Below are positions 23,488 to 32,035 of a stretch of 33,549 nt of DNA, piece by piece. The translations under genes and the position numbers were made by a program. Each line of letters starts with the position of its first letter. Position 1 is the stretch's first letter. The notes beneath the pieces were generated by a model, which made no database searches, was not told the origin of the DNA, and saw nothing but the letters and a program-made list of their open reading frames with translations. Source of the DNA: an uncultured Prevotella sp. (GTDB lineage: Bacteria > Bacteroidota > Bacteroidia > Bacteroidales > Bacteroidaceae); NCBI GenBank assembly GCA_947164965.1, contig CAMUYR010000037.1, forward strand, positions 1 to 33,549, read 5' to 3'.

Positions 23488-26400
23488 TTAATATATTCGT
23501 TTAATCTCAGCATTACGATAATAGTGCAGGAGTATTTCTTCGTAGGTGTAACCTTTCTGTCCCATAACGGCAGCACCAATCTGACAGAGTCCTACACCAT
23601 GTCCCCAACCTTTACCTGTCAGACGGAATCCCTTTTCTGTTTTCTCCACATCGAAGGCAGAACTATATAGATGACTCTCGCTAAGGGCACGGCGAATCTC
23701 CAGTTCCTTACCAATGGTAAAGGTTTTCTTCGAACCCACAATCTTCAACTTCCAAATACGTCCGCTCTTACCACGCTCCATGGGGATGAGATCAGTAATA
23801 GTTCCGAAATCGTCCTTCAGCTTTTCGTTGACGAGAGTAGATAGCTCATCCGTTGTATATTCTACCGTCCAGCGATAGAAATCGTTGGTTTCCTGATCGT
23901 AGTCGTTAAGCACCTGCGAGAGCACTTCCTTATCGTTGGTGTTACAGAAGGGATCCTCTACGCTGACAAGATACGGTTTCGGCGTGTCTTCCCAACAATA
24001 CTGGAATTCCTCTGTTACCCCGCCACAACACTTCGAGAAGCGGGCATCGCATATCTCATCGCCATAACAGAGTATCTGTCCTCGCGTAGCCTTCAGTGCC
24101 TGTTCTACGTTCTTACTCGTTTGTTTCGTGATACCCTGATAACGCTGACAGTGATCGTCGGCACAAACATCAAAGATAGTATGGTCCTCACGATCGTACC
24201 AGCGGATCAGCTCATCGTCTTTCTTGATAAACGAGAAGAAGCCGTTCTTCTGTTCCTTGTTCTCCTCTCTGCGCCTCATCTGCGCCAAGAGCCACGAACG
24301 GCTGATGACAGCATGAGCCTTTAACAGTTCCAAACCTGCCGTTGCTTTCATCTCGCTGGAAATGACAGAAGCCAGATATTTTTCTACAGGCAACTCATTG
24401 ATAGCCGTTATCTGATCCGACTCCACCACCAATCGTAAAGTACCTAAGAATACCTGCGTCTCCTTGCGTTCCCAATGGAAATTAACGCCAATGGTCACAT
24501 CAAACAACGAGAACGAAGCCTCAGCACTCGAAGGGTTGAAAGTGAGTTCACGATACTGGTTGCCATTCCACAGGATGCCACCTTCTGAAAATTCCACCGT
24601 CTGCTTGCCCTCTATCGTTTCACCTTTAGCGGTATAGGGTGCATTAAGTGCAAACTGTATCTTCTGACCGCTGACAATACCTACACTGACGTTAGGCTGT
24701 TCCTTCATCTTGACACTTTCAACCTTATACTTCTGGCTCTTCACCCGTTCAGCCACCTCTTGCATCTGCTCGGGTGTCAGCGACAGTTCACGATAGATGT
24801 TGAGGATGAGTTCTGGTGTCACTCTACGGAAATCCTGTTCACGAGGTGTGATGATAAGTCCACCCATATCAACAGCTCCAGGACTGATTATATACTGTGC
24901 ATCGCCTGTCGCCGTATAGCAGTCAGGACGGTGTTTCCTACGAGGCAATACCACACTGAGCACAGCGTCACCTGCATTCCATACGATAACATTCATCATT
25001 GGCTCTTCATCTGCAGGTGGCAAGGAGTCATAAAGCCTACGAAACAAACGCTCACCCACACTCTGGCTATGACTACGAATCACAAAGGCAGCAGCAGGAT
25101 AGTCAGTCACCTGCCAGATGCCATTATCCTCATCATCCTTGATAACTTCTGCCAGATTACGACTCAAACGTTGCCAAGATTGTTGCAAGGGCAGATAGCC
25201 TGTACTGACCGTCTGCAGATGAGCATGATCAGGGGCTGAGGCACCGCAACGTGGACCATTATATAATAAGGTAACGTCTGTATTGTCTGCAGCAACCTTG
25301 AGCATCTCGTCATACATCGACAAGATGCGCTGGGGCTGATGTTTCAAGGTAGGCAGTGTAAAGTGGACAGGCAGAATAGGGAATGGATTGACCAGCAGCT
25401 CATACTTCCCGTCAATCACACGATGCATCTGCTCCTGCGGACGATTCTTGGCACATAGGAAGCAAGGACGCTCGGCAATTGACTTAGCATCGATTTTAGC
25501 ACCCGTAGAACCTATACGAGCGGGATTCCACTGAGCCTGTAGTGTAATAGTATCTGTCACTAGCTCACGTGTTTCAACCTGTTGCAAGTCACGATAGCGT
25601 TGACGAACATCACCCCATGTCTGCAACTGACGATAGAAGAATCGTATGATAGGTGATTCTGTAGTAGCATCGGCCCTACCCTGCTGCATTCGTTGGCGAG
25701 CCTTCAGCTCCATCGTGCGCAGTCGGTCTTTATACAGATTGTTGGCATTGATCTTATCCACAGAAAGAGCGGCATCAGAATTACCACCCCAACGACGACA
25801 AAGATACAATTCTGTAAAGATGCGTCCTATCCGATAATGACGTGAGAACTGAAGCCCCAAGGCATAGTCCTCGCCGTAAGATGTGTTGGGGAAACCAATG
25901 CTTCGCAGTAACGGTGTGAAGAAGGCACGCGGAGCGCCTAAACCATTGATACGCAACGCATTGTTAGGTCCGTTCTCGTCTGTCCATTCCTTGTGAGCAA
26001 TCAGTCCTGGTGGCAGCGTATTCAGCTCGAAGTCGCACATGCGATAAGAGCCTATCACCATCGCAGCCTTCTGTTTATAGAAAGCATCCACAACGGTCTG
26101 TAGTGTCTTAGGCGACGAATAGAGGTCATCGCTGTCCAACTGAACGGCAAAGCGTCCGCAATACTCGCTATAAATAGCCTCGTTCCAGCAGCCGCCAATA
26201 CCAAGGTCTGTACGTTCAGGGACGATGACGTGCAGTTTGTCGCTATGGCATATCGACAGACTGGACAGGATATCCGAGGTGCCGTCTGTGGAGTGGTTAT
26301 CCACCACAATGACATTATACTTAAATGATGCTTTCTGCGACAATGCACTCTCCACAGCATCCTTGATAGTCTTCGCACGATTAAAAACGGGGATAACAAC

Positions 26401-27102
26401 AGAGGCCTCTACATCGAAGAGCTGTTCATTATAATCCACCTCCTGATACTGGGTAGTATCCACCAGTGCCCCCACCTCGCGAAGATGAGCCGTACAGGCC
26501 TGTTCCATTTCTATCTGTACCTCACGATTGGCAGGATTCACATAGTCGAACTGCTTTTCGCCAGACGCACGCAAGTCACGTTCTTCCTCAGTATAGAGGA
26601 ATTCATTCAGATGGAACAATTGTCCCTCTCTACTCAGAAACAAACGGAAATCATAGAACCCAGCATACTTATAATCGGCATCACGATCGCTTGTAGCATA
26701 TTTATGTAATAGCGAGGTACGAACCAACACAAGCGATCCGAAATCAAAATCATCGCGCAGCGAGCCTTCCTGATAATCAATGACCGGATGACGCTCTACG
26801 ACGCCACCTTTCACTTCATACCTGTCAGCATACACCATCGCTGCACCTGTATCGTTAGCCGCAGCCATCATGCGCTCTAAGGCACCAGCACCTAATGTGA
26901 GTGCCACAGGTTTCAGCTGAAGCAGCACATAGTCGGCAGTGGCTTTCTCGGCCACATGCATCAGGAAATTGCAACTTTGCAACGGAATATCTTGAAGCGC
27001 GTAAATACCTCTCACCGACGTACTCTTTTCCAACTGACTGGATAAAGCAGCAGATATCTGCTCATCAGGACAGGCCAAAAAGCAATCTGTTTTTTGTATC
27101 AT
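23488..27102 (-). CDS. Multidomain protein: glycosyltransferase family 2, HIT-like (DUF4922-type) and SpoIID/LytB domains
   Basis: A 1204-residue fusion. Residues about 1-220 look like a degenerate GT-A domain: strand-helix pattern and GALERM but no DxD. About 233-460 is an intact family 2 glycosyltransferase (VVIPVFN 235-241, [14 protein letters not shown] at 323-326). About 525-790 is a HIT-like nucleotidyl-transferase/phosphorylase domain, probably DUF4922: PCFLC (C547, C550) and HAHLQ (H626, H628, Q630), the HxHxQ seen in Ap4A and GDP-galactose phosphorylases. About 806-1204 is a SpoIID/LytB domain: [14 protein letters not shown] with the likely catalytic E917, [21 protein letters not shown], and [15 protein letters not shown] near 1163-1177. 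SpoIID proteins cleave peptidoglycan glycan strands and normally act outside the membrane, yet no signal peptide or membrane helix is visible. First gene of an operon with ampG. Substrates unknown. Confidence 0.85.
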   Translation of the reverse strand: MIQKTDCFLACPDEQISAALSSQLEKSTSVRGIYALQDIPLQSCNFLMHVAEKATADYVLLQLKPVALTLGAGALERMMAAANDTGAAMVYADRYEVKGGVVERHPVIDYQEGSLRDDFDFGSLVLVRTSLLHKYATSDRDADYKYAGFYDFRLFLSREGQLFHLNEFLYTEEERDLRASGEKQFDYVNPANREVQIEMEQACTAHLREVGALVDTTQYQEVDYNEQLFDVEASVVIPVFNRAKTIKDAVESALSQKASFKYNVIVVDNHSTDGTSDILSSLSICHSDKLHVIVPERTDLGIGGCWNEAIYSEYCGRFAVQLDSDDLYSSPKTLQTVVDAFYKQKAAMVIGSYRMCDFELNTLPPGLIAHKEWTDENGPNNALRINGLGAPRAFFTPLLRSIGFPNTSYGEDYALGLQFSRHYRIGRIFTELYLCRRWGGNSDAALSVDKINANNLYKDRLRTMELKARQRMQQGRADATTESPIIRFFYRQLQTWGDVRQRYRDLQQVETRELVTDTITLQAQWNPARIGSTGAKIDAKSIAERPCFLCAKNRPQEQMHRVIDGKYELLVNPFPILPVHFTLPTLKHQPQRILSMYDEMLKVAADNTDVTLLYNGPRCGASAPDHAHLQTVSTGYLPLQQSWQRLSRNLAEVIKDDEDNGIWQVTDYPAAAFVIRSHSQSVGERLFRRLYDSLPPADEEPMMNVIVWNAGDAVLSVVLPRRKHRPDCYTATGDAQYIISPGAVDMGGLIITPREQDFRRVTPELILNIYRELSLTPEQMQEVAERVKSQKYKVESVKMKEQPNVSVGIVSGQKIQFALNAPYTAKGETIEGKQTVEFSEGGILWNGNQYRELTFNPSSAEASFSLFDVTIGVNFHWERKETQVFLGTLRLVVESDQITAINELPVEKYLASVISSEMKATAGLELLKAHAVISRSWLLAQMRRREENKEQKNGFFSFIKKDDELIRWYDREDHTIFDVCADDHCQRYQGITKQTSKNVEQALKATRGQILCYGDEICDARFSKCCGGVTEEFQYCWEDTPKPYLVSVEDPFCNTNDKEVLSQVLNDYDQETNDFYRWTVEYTTDELSTLVNEKLKDDFGTITDLIPMERGKSGRIWKLKIVGSKKTFTIGKELEIRRALSESHLYSSAFDVEKTEKGFRLTGKGWGHGVGLCQIGAAVMGQKGYTYEEILLHYYRNAEIKRIY
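24709..24743. repeat. Heptad-period repeat in the HIT-SpoIID linker
   Basis: Five consecutive seven-base units on the plus strand (CTTGACA, CTTTCAA, CCTTATA, CTTCTGG, CTCTTCA) encode, on the minus strand, the linker around [11 protein letters not shown] between two domains of the 1204-residue protein. Confidence 0.55.
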
Positions 27103-27128
27103 GTTTCTATTGTCGTTATTTTTAGCTG

Positions 27129-27136
27129 CAAAGATA
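27129..27136 (-). promoter_or_regulatory. -7 promoter box of the SpoIID-fusion/ampG operon
   Basis: TATCTTTG on the minus strand, 26 bases before the start codon. The -33 position falls in AT-rich repeat sequence without a TTTG. Confidence 0.65.
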
Positions 27137-27146
27137 CGAAATTTAA

Positions 27147-27174
27147 TTAAGAATTAAGAGTTAAGAGTTAAGAA
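27147..27174. repeat. Four tandem heptamers TTAAGAR
   Basis: TTAAGAA, TTAAGAG, TTAAGAG, TTAAGAA in direct succession between two divergent promoters, covering the -33 area of the minus-strand operon. Confidence 0.8.
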
Positions 27175-27210
27175 AATATGATTTTAATGCAATAAATCGC
27201 AAAATATTCG

Positions 27211-27218
27211 TACCTTTG
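27211..27218 (+). promoter_or_regulatory. -7 promoter box of rlmN-pdxA
   Basis: TACCTTTG ends only five bases before the rlmN ATG, so the transcript should be leaderless or nearly so. No -33 TTTG at the usual distance. Confidence 0.6.
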
Positions 27219-27223
27219 CACCC

Positions 27224-28291
27224 ATGATTCCACAAAAGAAACGACTTTTGGGACGAACACTGACAGAGCTCAAGGCTGTTGTCGGTAGTTTAGGTATGCC
27301 TGCTTTCACAGCCAGGCAGATGGCTCAGTGGCTCTACGAAAAGCACGTCAAGAGCATCGACGAGATGACAAACATCTCGAAACAGAACCGCGAACGGCTC
27401 AATGCCGAATACGAGGTCGGCGCTTTGGCGCCTATCGATTGCCAGCGCTCTAAGGATGGCACTATCAAGTACCTCTTTCCAGTAGAGACAGCTAACGGCG
27501 AAGAGCTAACAGCTAACAGCCAATTGTTTGTTGAAACGGTTTTCATTCCTGATAAGGAGCGAGCAACATTGTGCGTCTCCTGCCAGGTAGGCTGCAAGAT
27601 GAATTGTCTGTTCTGTCAGACGGGTAAGCAAGGATGGCAAGGTAATCTGACACCCGCCGACATACTGAATCAAATCTATGCTCTGCCTGAAGTCGACCGC
27701 CTGACCAACATCGTGTTTATGGGGCAAGGCGAACCTATGGACAATCTCGACGCCGTCTTAAAGGCCTGCGAAATACTGACTTCCGACTGGGGCTTTGCCT
27801 GGAGTCCAAAGCGTATTACGGTGAGCAGCGTGGGTGTCAAGAACAAGCTGAAGCGATTCCTCGATGAGAGCGATTGCCACGTAGCCATATCCATGCACTC
27901 GCCTCTGCACGAACAGCGTCAGCAACTGATGCCTGCCGAGAAAGCGATGCCTCTGGCTGAAACCATTGCCCTGTTGAAGCAATACGATTTCACCCATCAG
28001 CGCCGTTGTTCGTTCGAATACATCTGCTTTGGCGGACTAAACGATTCTCCACTCTATGGCAGAGAAATCGTCAAGCTGTTGGAAGGTCTGGAGTGTAGAG
28101 TCAATCTGATTCGTTTCCACGAGATTCCGAATGTCGACCTGCCTGGTTCCGTCGAGTCACGCATGGAGGCTCTCCGCGACTATCTCACCCATCACGGCAT
28201 CACGACAACCATCCGTGCTTCACGAGGTCAAGATATCTTTGCGGCCTGTGGTCTTTTGTCAACAGCCAAACAACAAGAAACATCGAAATAA
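27224..28291 (+). CDS. rlmN: 23S rRNA (adenine2503-C2)/tRNA (adenine37-C2) methyltransferase RlmN
   Basis: Radical-SAM enzyme that methylates C2 of A2503 in 23S rRNA and A37 in some tRNAs, aiding translational fidelity. The 355-residue protein has the N-terminal helical domain (LLGRTLTELKAVV ... FTARQMAQWLYEK), the radical-SAM cluster motif CxxxCxxC (C124, C128, C131), FMGQGEPMDN, and the C-terminal methyl-carrying cysteine in DIFAACG (C342). The first ATG is needed to keep the N-terminal helix. Compared with my recollection of E. coli RlmN, the loop before VETVFIPDKERATLC holds about 11 extra residues (TANGEELTANS, 89-99) encoded by heptamer repeats. pdxA starts 22 bases downstream. Confidence 0.95.
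   Translation: MIPQKKRLLGRTLTELKAVVGSLGMPAFTARQMAQWLYEKHVKSIDEMTNISKQNRERLNAEYEVGALAPIDCQRSKDGTIKYLFPVETANGEELTANSQLFVETVFIPDKERATLCVSCQVGCKMNCLFCQTGKQGWQGNLTPADILNQIYALPEVDRLTNIVFMGQGEPMDNLDAVLKACEILTSDWGFAWSPKRITVSSVGVKNKLKRFLDESDCHVAISMHSPLHEQRQQLMPAEKAMPLAETIALLKQYDFTHQRRCSFEYICFGGLNDSPLYGREIVKLLEGLECRVNLIRFHEIPNVDLPGSVESRMEALRDYLTHHGITTTIRASRGQDIFAACGLLSTAKQQETSK
27491..27521 (+). repeat. Heptamer repeats inside rlmN
   Basis: GCTAACG, GCGAAGA, GCTAACA, GCTAACA, GCC run in a strict seven-base period and encode the extra loop of RlmN. Confidence 0.65.
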
Positions 28292-28312
28292 CGAAATATC
28301 GACAATAACAAT

Positions 28313-29440
28313 ATGGAACAAGAAAGAAAAATTCGCGTGGCTATCACGCACGGAGATACCAATGGTGTCGGCTACGAAGTCATTCTCAAGGCTTTCGAAG
28401 AGCCCGGAATGCTCGAACTTTGCACACCTATCATCTATGGCTCGCCCAAGGTTGCTGCCTACCATAAGAAGGCACTCAATCTGGAGACCAATTTCTCCAT
28501 TATCAACAATGCCGAGGAAGCTCGCGACGGACACATCAACCTGTTGACATGCTTCGACGAAGAAGTAAAAGTAGATTTCGGACAGCCTTCTGCTGAAGCC
28601 GGACAAGCAGCCTTCAAAGCTTTAGACAGAGCCATGACTGACTTCCGCAAGGAGCTGTACGATGTTCTGGTGACGGCACCTATCAACAAGGCAACCATTC
28701 AGAGTCCTGGTTTCCATTTTCCTGGTCATACCGAGTATATCGAGACCAGTGTAGGCGACGGCAACAAGGCGCTGATGATTCTGATGAACGAGACGCTCCG
28801 AGTAGCTTTGGTCACCACCCATCTGGCTATCAAGGATGTGGCAAAAGCCATCACCAAGGAGGCAATCATCGAGAAGGCAACGATTTTCCATCGTGCCCTG
28901 AAGCGCGATTTCCGCATCTCTAACCCTCGCATTGCCATTCTATCGCTCAACCCGCATGCTGGCGATGATGGTCTGCTGGGTTCTGAGGAGAAGGAGATTA
29001 TCAAACCCGCTATCGACGAGTTGGCATCTCAAGGCATCCAAGCCTTTGGTCCCTATGCTGCTGACGGTTTCTTCGGCTCTGGCACCTATGATCGCTTTGA
29101 TGGCATACTGTCTATGTATCATGATCAGGGACTGGCCCCCTTCAAGACCATTGCTTTGGAGAGTGGTGTCAACTATACCGCAGGTCTGCCTATCGTTCGT
29201 ACATCACCCGATCATGGTACCGCTTTCGATATTGCCGGACAAGGCAAGGCCGATGCCAATTCTATGCGTCAGGCCATCTATACAGCTATCGACGTTTTCC
29301 GCAATCGCAAGAACTATGACGAGCCGCTTCAGAATCCGCTGCCAAAACTCTTCCACGAGAAGCGCGAAGATGGCGATAAAGCCCGCTTTGCCATTCGCCC
29401 GAAGGACCAGTTTAGCAAGAAAACACCGACAGATAGTTAA
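28313..29440 (+). CDS. pdxA: 4-hydroxythreonine-4-phosphate dehydrogenase
   Basis: NAD-dependent oxidation of 4-phosphohydroxy-L-threonine in the DXP-dependent pyridoxal phosphate pathway. The 375-residue protein has the N-terminal ITHGDTNGVGYEV, TAPINKATIQ, and the three metal-binding histidines in the expected contexts: TTHLAIKDV (H170), SLNPHAGDDG (H215) and MYHDQGLAPFK (H270). Domain order and length fit PdxA; the last 30 residues are a charged extension. It is downstream of rlmN with a 22-base gap. PdxA-like paralogues exist in other pathways, but the residues here fit the B6 enzyme. Confidence 0.94.
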   Translation: MEQERKIRVAITHGDTNGVGYEVILKAFEEPGMLELCTPIIYGSPKVAAYHKKALNLETNFSIINNAEEARDGHINLLTCFDEEVKVDFGQPSAEAGQAAFKALDRAMTDFRKELYDVLVTAPINKATIQSPGFHFPGHTEYIETSVGDGNKALMILMNETLRVALVTTHLAIKDVAKAITKEAIIEKATIFHRALKRDFRISNPRIAILSLNPHAGDDGLLGSEEKEIIKPAIDELASQGIQAFGPYAADGFFGSGTYDRFDGILSMYHDQGLAPFKTIALESGVNYTAGLPIVRTSPDHGTAFDIAGQGKADANSMRQAIYTAIDVFRNRKNYDEPLQNPLPKLFHEKREDGDKARFAIRPKDQFSKKTPTDS

Positions 29441-29479
29441 TTTCTGCCAAAAGTGTGCCATTATGTCAGATTTTCTTTG

Positions 29480-29487
29480 TACCTTTG
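29480..29487 (+). promoter_or_regulatory. -7 promoter box of the sigma-54 activator/lptE/secG operon
   Basis: TACCTTTG, 26 bases before the start codon. No TTTG at the standard -33 distance. Confidence 0.6.
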
Positions 29488-29513
29488 CGGCCAAATTGGC
29501 TAAAAACGGCTGA

Positions 29514-30752
29514 ATGAAGACGACCGAACTTCAGAACATCAAACAGCGTTATAACATCGTAGGCAACTGCGAGGCTTTGAATAACGCGCTGGACGTAGCT
29601 CTCAAAGTTGCGCCCATTGACCTTAGTGTGCTGATTATCGGTGAGAGCGGTGTTGGTAAGGATATCCTTCCGCGCCTGATTCACGACAACTCGCCCCGCC
29701 GTCGCGAAAAGTATTTCGCCATCAACTGCGGTGCCATTCCTGAGGGTACTATCGATTCCGAGCTCTTCGGACATGTGAAGGGTTCGTTTACAGGTGCCAT
29801 CAACGACTCTCAGGGCTATTTTGGTGTTGCCAACAAGGGAACGCTGTTCCTCGACGAGGTTGGCGAGCTGCCTTTGGCTACACAAGCCCGACTGCTGCGT
29901 GTGCTGGAGAATGGCGAGTATATTCCAGTAGGTGGTACTGATATTCGCAAGACAGACGTCCGCATTGTAGCTGCCACCAATGTCAACATTCAGAAAGCCA
30001 TCAGCGAAGGCCGTTTCCGCGAAGACCTCTACTATCGTCTCAATCAGGTGCAGATACAGATGCCTGCCCTACGTGATCGAGGCGAGGATATCATACTCTT
30101 GTTCCGCCTCTTTGCCATGCAGATGGCCGAGAAATACCGTATGGAGAAGGTGGTACTGACAGAGGAAGCCAAGCAGATGCTCATGCGCTACAAGTGGCCA
30201 GGCAATATCCGCCAGCTGAAGAGCATTACCGAGCAGCTCTCCATCCTCAGTGCCGATCGTATGATTACCCCTGCCATTCTCTCACAGTTCATTCCACAGG
30301 ACCAAGAGACAACGCAGTTGGCGACTATCCATCGGGAGGGTGACCACTCGTTCGAAAACGAGCGCGAGATACTCTATAAGATTCTCTTCGAACTGCGTTC
30401 CAATGTGAACGATATGCGCCGTGAGATGACCTCGATGAAGAAGCAGATAGAGGATGTCAAGGTGGGCACAGCAGCTCAGGCATCGACACCATTGCCGACT
30501 ACTCAGCTGGCTCCTACTAATCTCTCACCTCTCACTTCCCATATCTCCCCTCTTGCCTCTGCCGAGGATGCCGAAGCTGAAGAATATGTGGAACCCGAGC
30601 CTGAAAACCTGAACGTCAGCGACTGGAGTCGACAGGCTCTTGAGAAGGCGCTCACCCGCAATGGTGGCAATCGTAAGAAGGCCGCCCAGGAATTAGGAAT
30701 CAGTGATCGTACACTCTATAGAAGACTGAAGCAGTATGGATTGGACAAATAA
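29514..30752 (+). CDS. Sigma-54-type transcriptional activator without receiver domain
   Basis: A 412-residue AAA+ enhancer-binding protein. The N-terminus goes almost straight into the AAA+ domain: Walker A GESGVGKD (43-50), the sigma-54 contact loop ELFGHVKGSFTGA with GSFTGA at 90-95 in place of the usual GAFTGA, Walker B TLFLDEVGEL (D114, E115), VRIVAATN and the arginine-finger region RFREDLYYRLN. A long linker (about 300-365) rich in Pro, Ser and Glu leads to a Fis-type helix-turn-helix (GGNRKKAAQELGISDRTLYRRLKQYGL). With no input domain it is probably controlled by a partner protein or by its level. Its last 17 bases overlap the LptE-like gene. This order (activator, LptE-like, hypothetical, SecG) recurs in Bacteroidetes as far as I recall. 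Confidence 0.92.
   Translation: MKTTELQNIKQRYNIVGNCEALNNALDVALKVAPIDLSVLIIGESGVGKDILPRLIHDNSPRRREKYFAINCGAIPEGTIDSELFGHVKGSFTGAINDSQGYFGVANKGTLFLDEVGELPLATQARLLRVLENGEYIPVGGTDIRKTDVRIVAATNVNIQKAISEGRFREDLYYRLNQVQIQMPALRDRGEDIILLFRLFAMQMAEKYRMEKVVLTEEAKQMLMRYKWPGNIRQLKSITEQLSILSADRMITPAILSQFIPQDQETTQLATIHREGDHSFENEREILYKILFELRSNVNDMRREMTSMKKQIEDVKVGTAAQASTPLPTTQLAPTNLSPLTSHISPLASAEDAEAEEYVEPEPENLNVSDWSRQALEKALTRNGGNRKKAAQELGISDRTLYRRLKQYGLDK
30523..30564 (+). repeat. Heptad-period C/T-rich repeat in the activator linker
   Basis: Six seven-base units (TCTCACC, TCTCACT, TCCCATA, TCTCCCC, TCTTGCC, TCTGCCG) encode the flexible segment LSPLTSHISPLAS between the AAA+ and DNA-binding domains. Confidence 0.6.
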
Positions 30753-31260
30753 GACAACATATAAGCTGTTAGCCTTTAGCTGTTGGCTGTTGGTGGTCAG
30801 CGCTTGTTCCGTGAGCTATAAGTTCAATGGTTCCAGCATCGACTACACGAAGATCAAGACCATCCAGATTGTGGATTTCCCCATTCGTTCCAACTACGTG
30901 TGGGGACCTATGGCTCCTATGTTCAACAACGAGCTGAAGGATCAGTTTACACGTGGTACCCGACTCTCGCAGGTTAAGCGTAACGGCGACCTGAAGATAG
31001 AGGGTGAAATCACGCAATACTCGCAGCGCAACAAACAGGTAAGTGCCGATGGCTATTCATCGCAGACCGAGCTCTCGATGACGGTGAACGTCAGGTTTAC
31101 AAACAACCTGAAGCACGATGAAGACTTCGAGCGCCAGTTTACGGCTCAGCGTTCGTTCGACAACACGCAACCGCTGAGTGCCGTACAAGAAGAACTGGTA
31201 GGCGAAATGGTGAAGGATATTGCTGATCAGATATTCAATGCTACCGTTGCCAACTGGTGA
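30736..31260 (+). CDS. lptE: LptE-like LPS-assembly lipoprotein
   Basis: A 174-residue lipoprotein. The signal peptide core is LLAFSCWLLVVSAC with the lipidated cysteine at C24. The mature start SVSYKFNGSSIDYTKIKTIQI and the following pattern (FPIRSNYVWGPMAPMFNNELKDQFTRGTRL split, then GDLKIEGEITQY) match Bacteroidetes LptE, the lipoprotein plug of the LptD outer-membrane LPS translocon. It should sit in the inner leaflet of the outer membrane. The start overlaps the activator gene by 17 bases, and the hydrophobic core is encoded by heptamer repeats. The next gene starts 27 bases downstream. Confidence 0.85.
   Translation: MDWTNKTTYKLLAFSCWLLVVSACSVSYKFNGSSIDYTKIKTIQIVDFPIRSNYVWGPMAPMFNNELKDQFTRGTRLSQVKRNGDLKIEGEITQYSQRNKQVSADGYSSQTELSMTVNVRFTNNLKHDEDFERQFTAQRSFDNTQPLSAVQEELVGEMVKDIADQIFNATVANW
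30764..30798 (+). repeat. Heptamer repeats encoding the LptE signal peptide core
   Basis: AGCTGTT, AGCCTTT, AGCTGTT, GGCTGTT, GGTGGTC in strict seven-base period. The unit is related to the reverse complement of the heptamer in rlmN. Confidence 0.7.
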
Positions 31261-31287
31261 TGGAACAAAGATAATAGAAAGAAAAGA

Positions 31288-32028
31288 ATGGAAATAACGG
31301 AACTTATCAACCACCCCAAACTGATGGACCGCGATACACTCTACGAGTTGCGCTCCACGTTGGCGTTGCATCCGTATTTCCAGACCGTGCGTCTGCTGAT
31401 GCTGCAGAACCTGTATCTGCTCCACGATCCTGCCTTCGATGAGGAGTTACGACGTGCCGCAGTTTACATCACCGACCGCAAGGTCATCTTCCAGATGGTC
31501 GAGGCGGCCCACTATCAGTTGCGCCAGCAGCCTGCTAAGAGCAAGGAACAAACGGCCAGCGGACAAGGCAGTCGCACCATCGACCTCATCGACACCTTCC
31601 TCGACTCCATTCCGCAGGAAGAAAACGAGGAGAAGCCGACGCGCAAACCTACACCTGCCGACGCTGCTGTCGACTATGTAGCCTATCTGCTGGCAACGGA
31701 GAAAGAGGACGAGACCACCACTGAGGCACCTCAGATGAAAGGTCAGGACCTTATCGACACCTTCCTGCAACAAGAGCAAGGGCGTATCATGCTCGACCTG
31801 CCTGTTGAGCCACAGGAAAGCGAAAGCGAGACAGAAGATGGCGACGAGGAATACTTTACTGAGACGCTAGCCCGCATTTACATCAAGCAGGGACGCTATC
31901 AGAAGGCTTACGACATCATTGGGCGACTGGCCGAACGGTTCCCCAACAAGAATGTCTACTTTGCCGACCAGTTGCGATTCTTAGAAAAATTAATAATAAA
32001 CAATAATAACAACAAAAACAAAAAGTAA
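31288..32028 (+). CDS. Conserved hypothetical protein between lptE and secG
   Basis: A 246-residue soluble-looking protein with no signal peptide or membrane helix. The N-terminal 75 residues form a helical region (LINHPKLMDRDTLYELRSTLALHPYF, YLLHDPAFDEELRRAAVYITDR). The middle (about 80-195) is acidic and low in complexity, with DLIDTFL appearing twice (IDLIDTFLDSI and QDLIDTFLQQE). The C-terminal 45 residues contain one TPR-like unit (ETLARIYIKQGRYQKAYDIIGRLAERFPNK split). I do not recognise a named family. The repeated DLIDTFL segments look like short binding motifs. The last 13 residues are Asn/Lys-rich, from an A-rich run just before secG. Its place suggests an envelope-related role, unproven. 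Confidence 0.8.
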   Translation: MEITELINHPKLMDRDTLYELRSTLALHPYFQTVRLLMLQNLYLLHDPAFDEELRRAAVYITDRKVIFQMVEAAHYQLRQQPAKSKEQTASGQGSRTIDLIDTFLDSIPQEENEEKPTRKPTPADAAVDYVAYLLATEKEDETTTEAPQMKGQDLIDTFLQQEQGRIMLDLPVEPQESESETEDGDEEYFTETLARIYIKQGRYQKAYDIIGRLAERFPNKNVYFADQLRFLEKLIINNNNNKNKK

Positions 32029-32035
32029 AACAAAC

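Noticed and set aside
28131..28547. Plus-strand 138-residue frame bridging rlmN and pdxA
   Set aside because: It overlaps the conserved 3' end of rlmN and 5' end of pdxA in another frame and shows no protein pattern.
29466..29885. Minus-strand reading frame of 139 residues opposite the sigma-54 activator
   Set aside because: It is the shadow of a clearly conserved AAA+ domain and has no promoter or recognisable domain.
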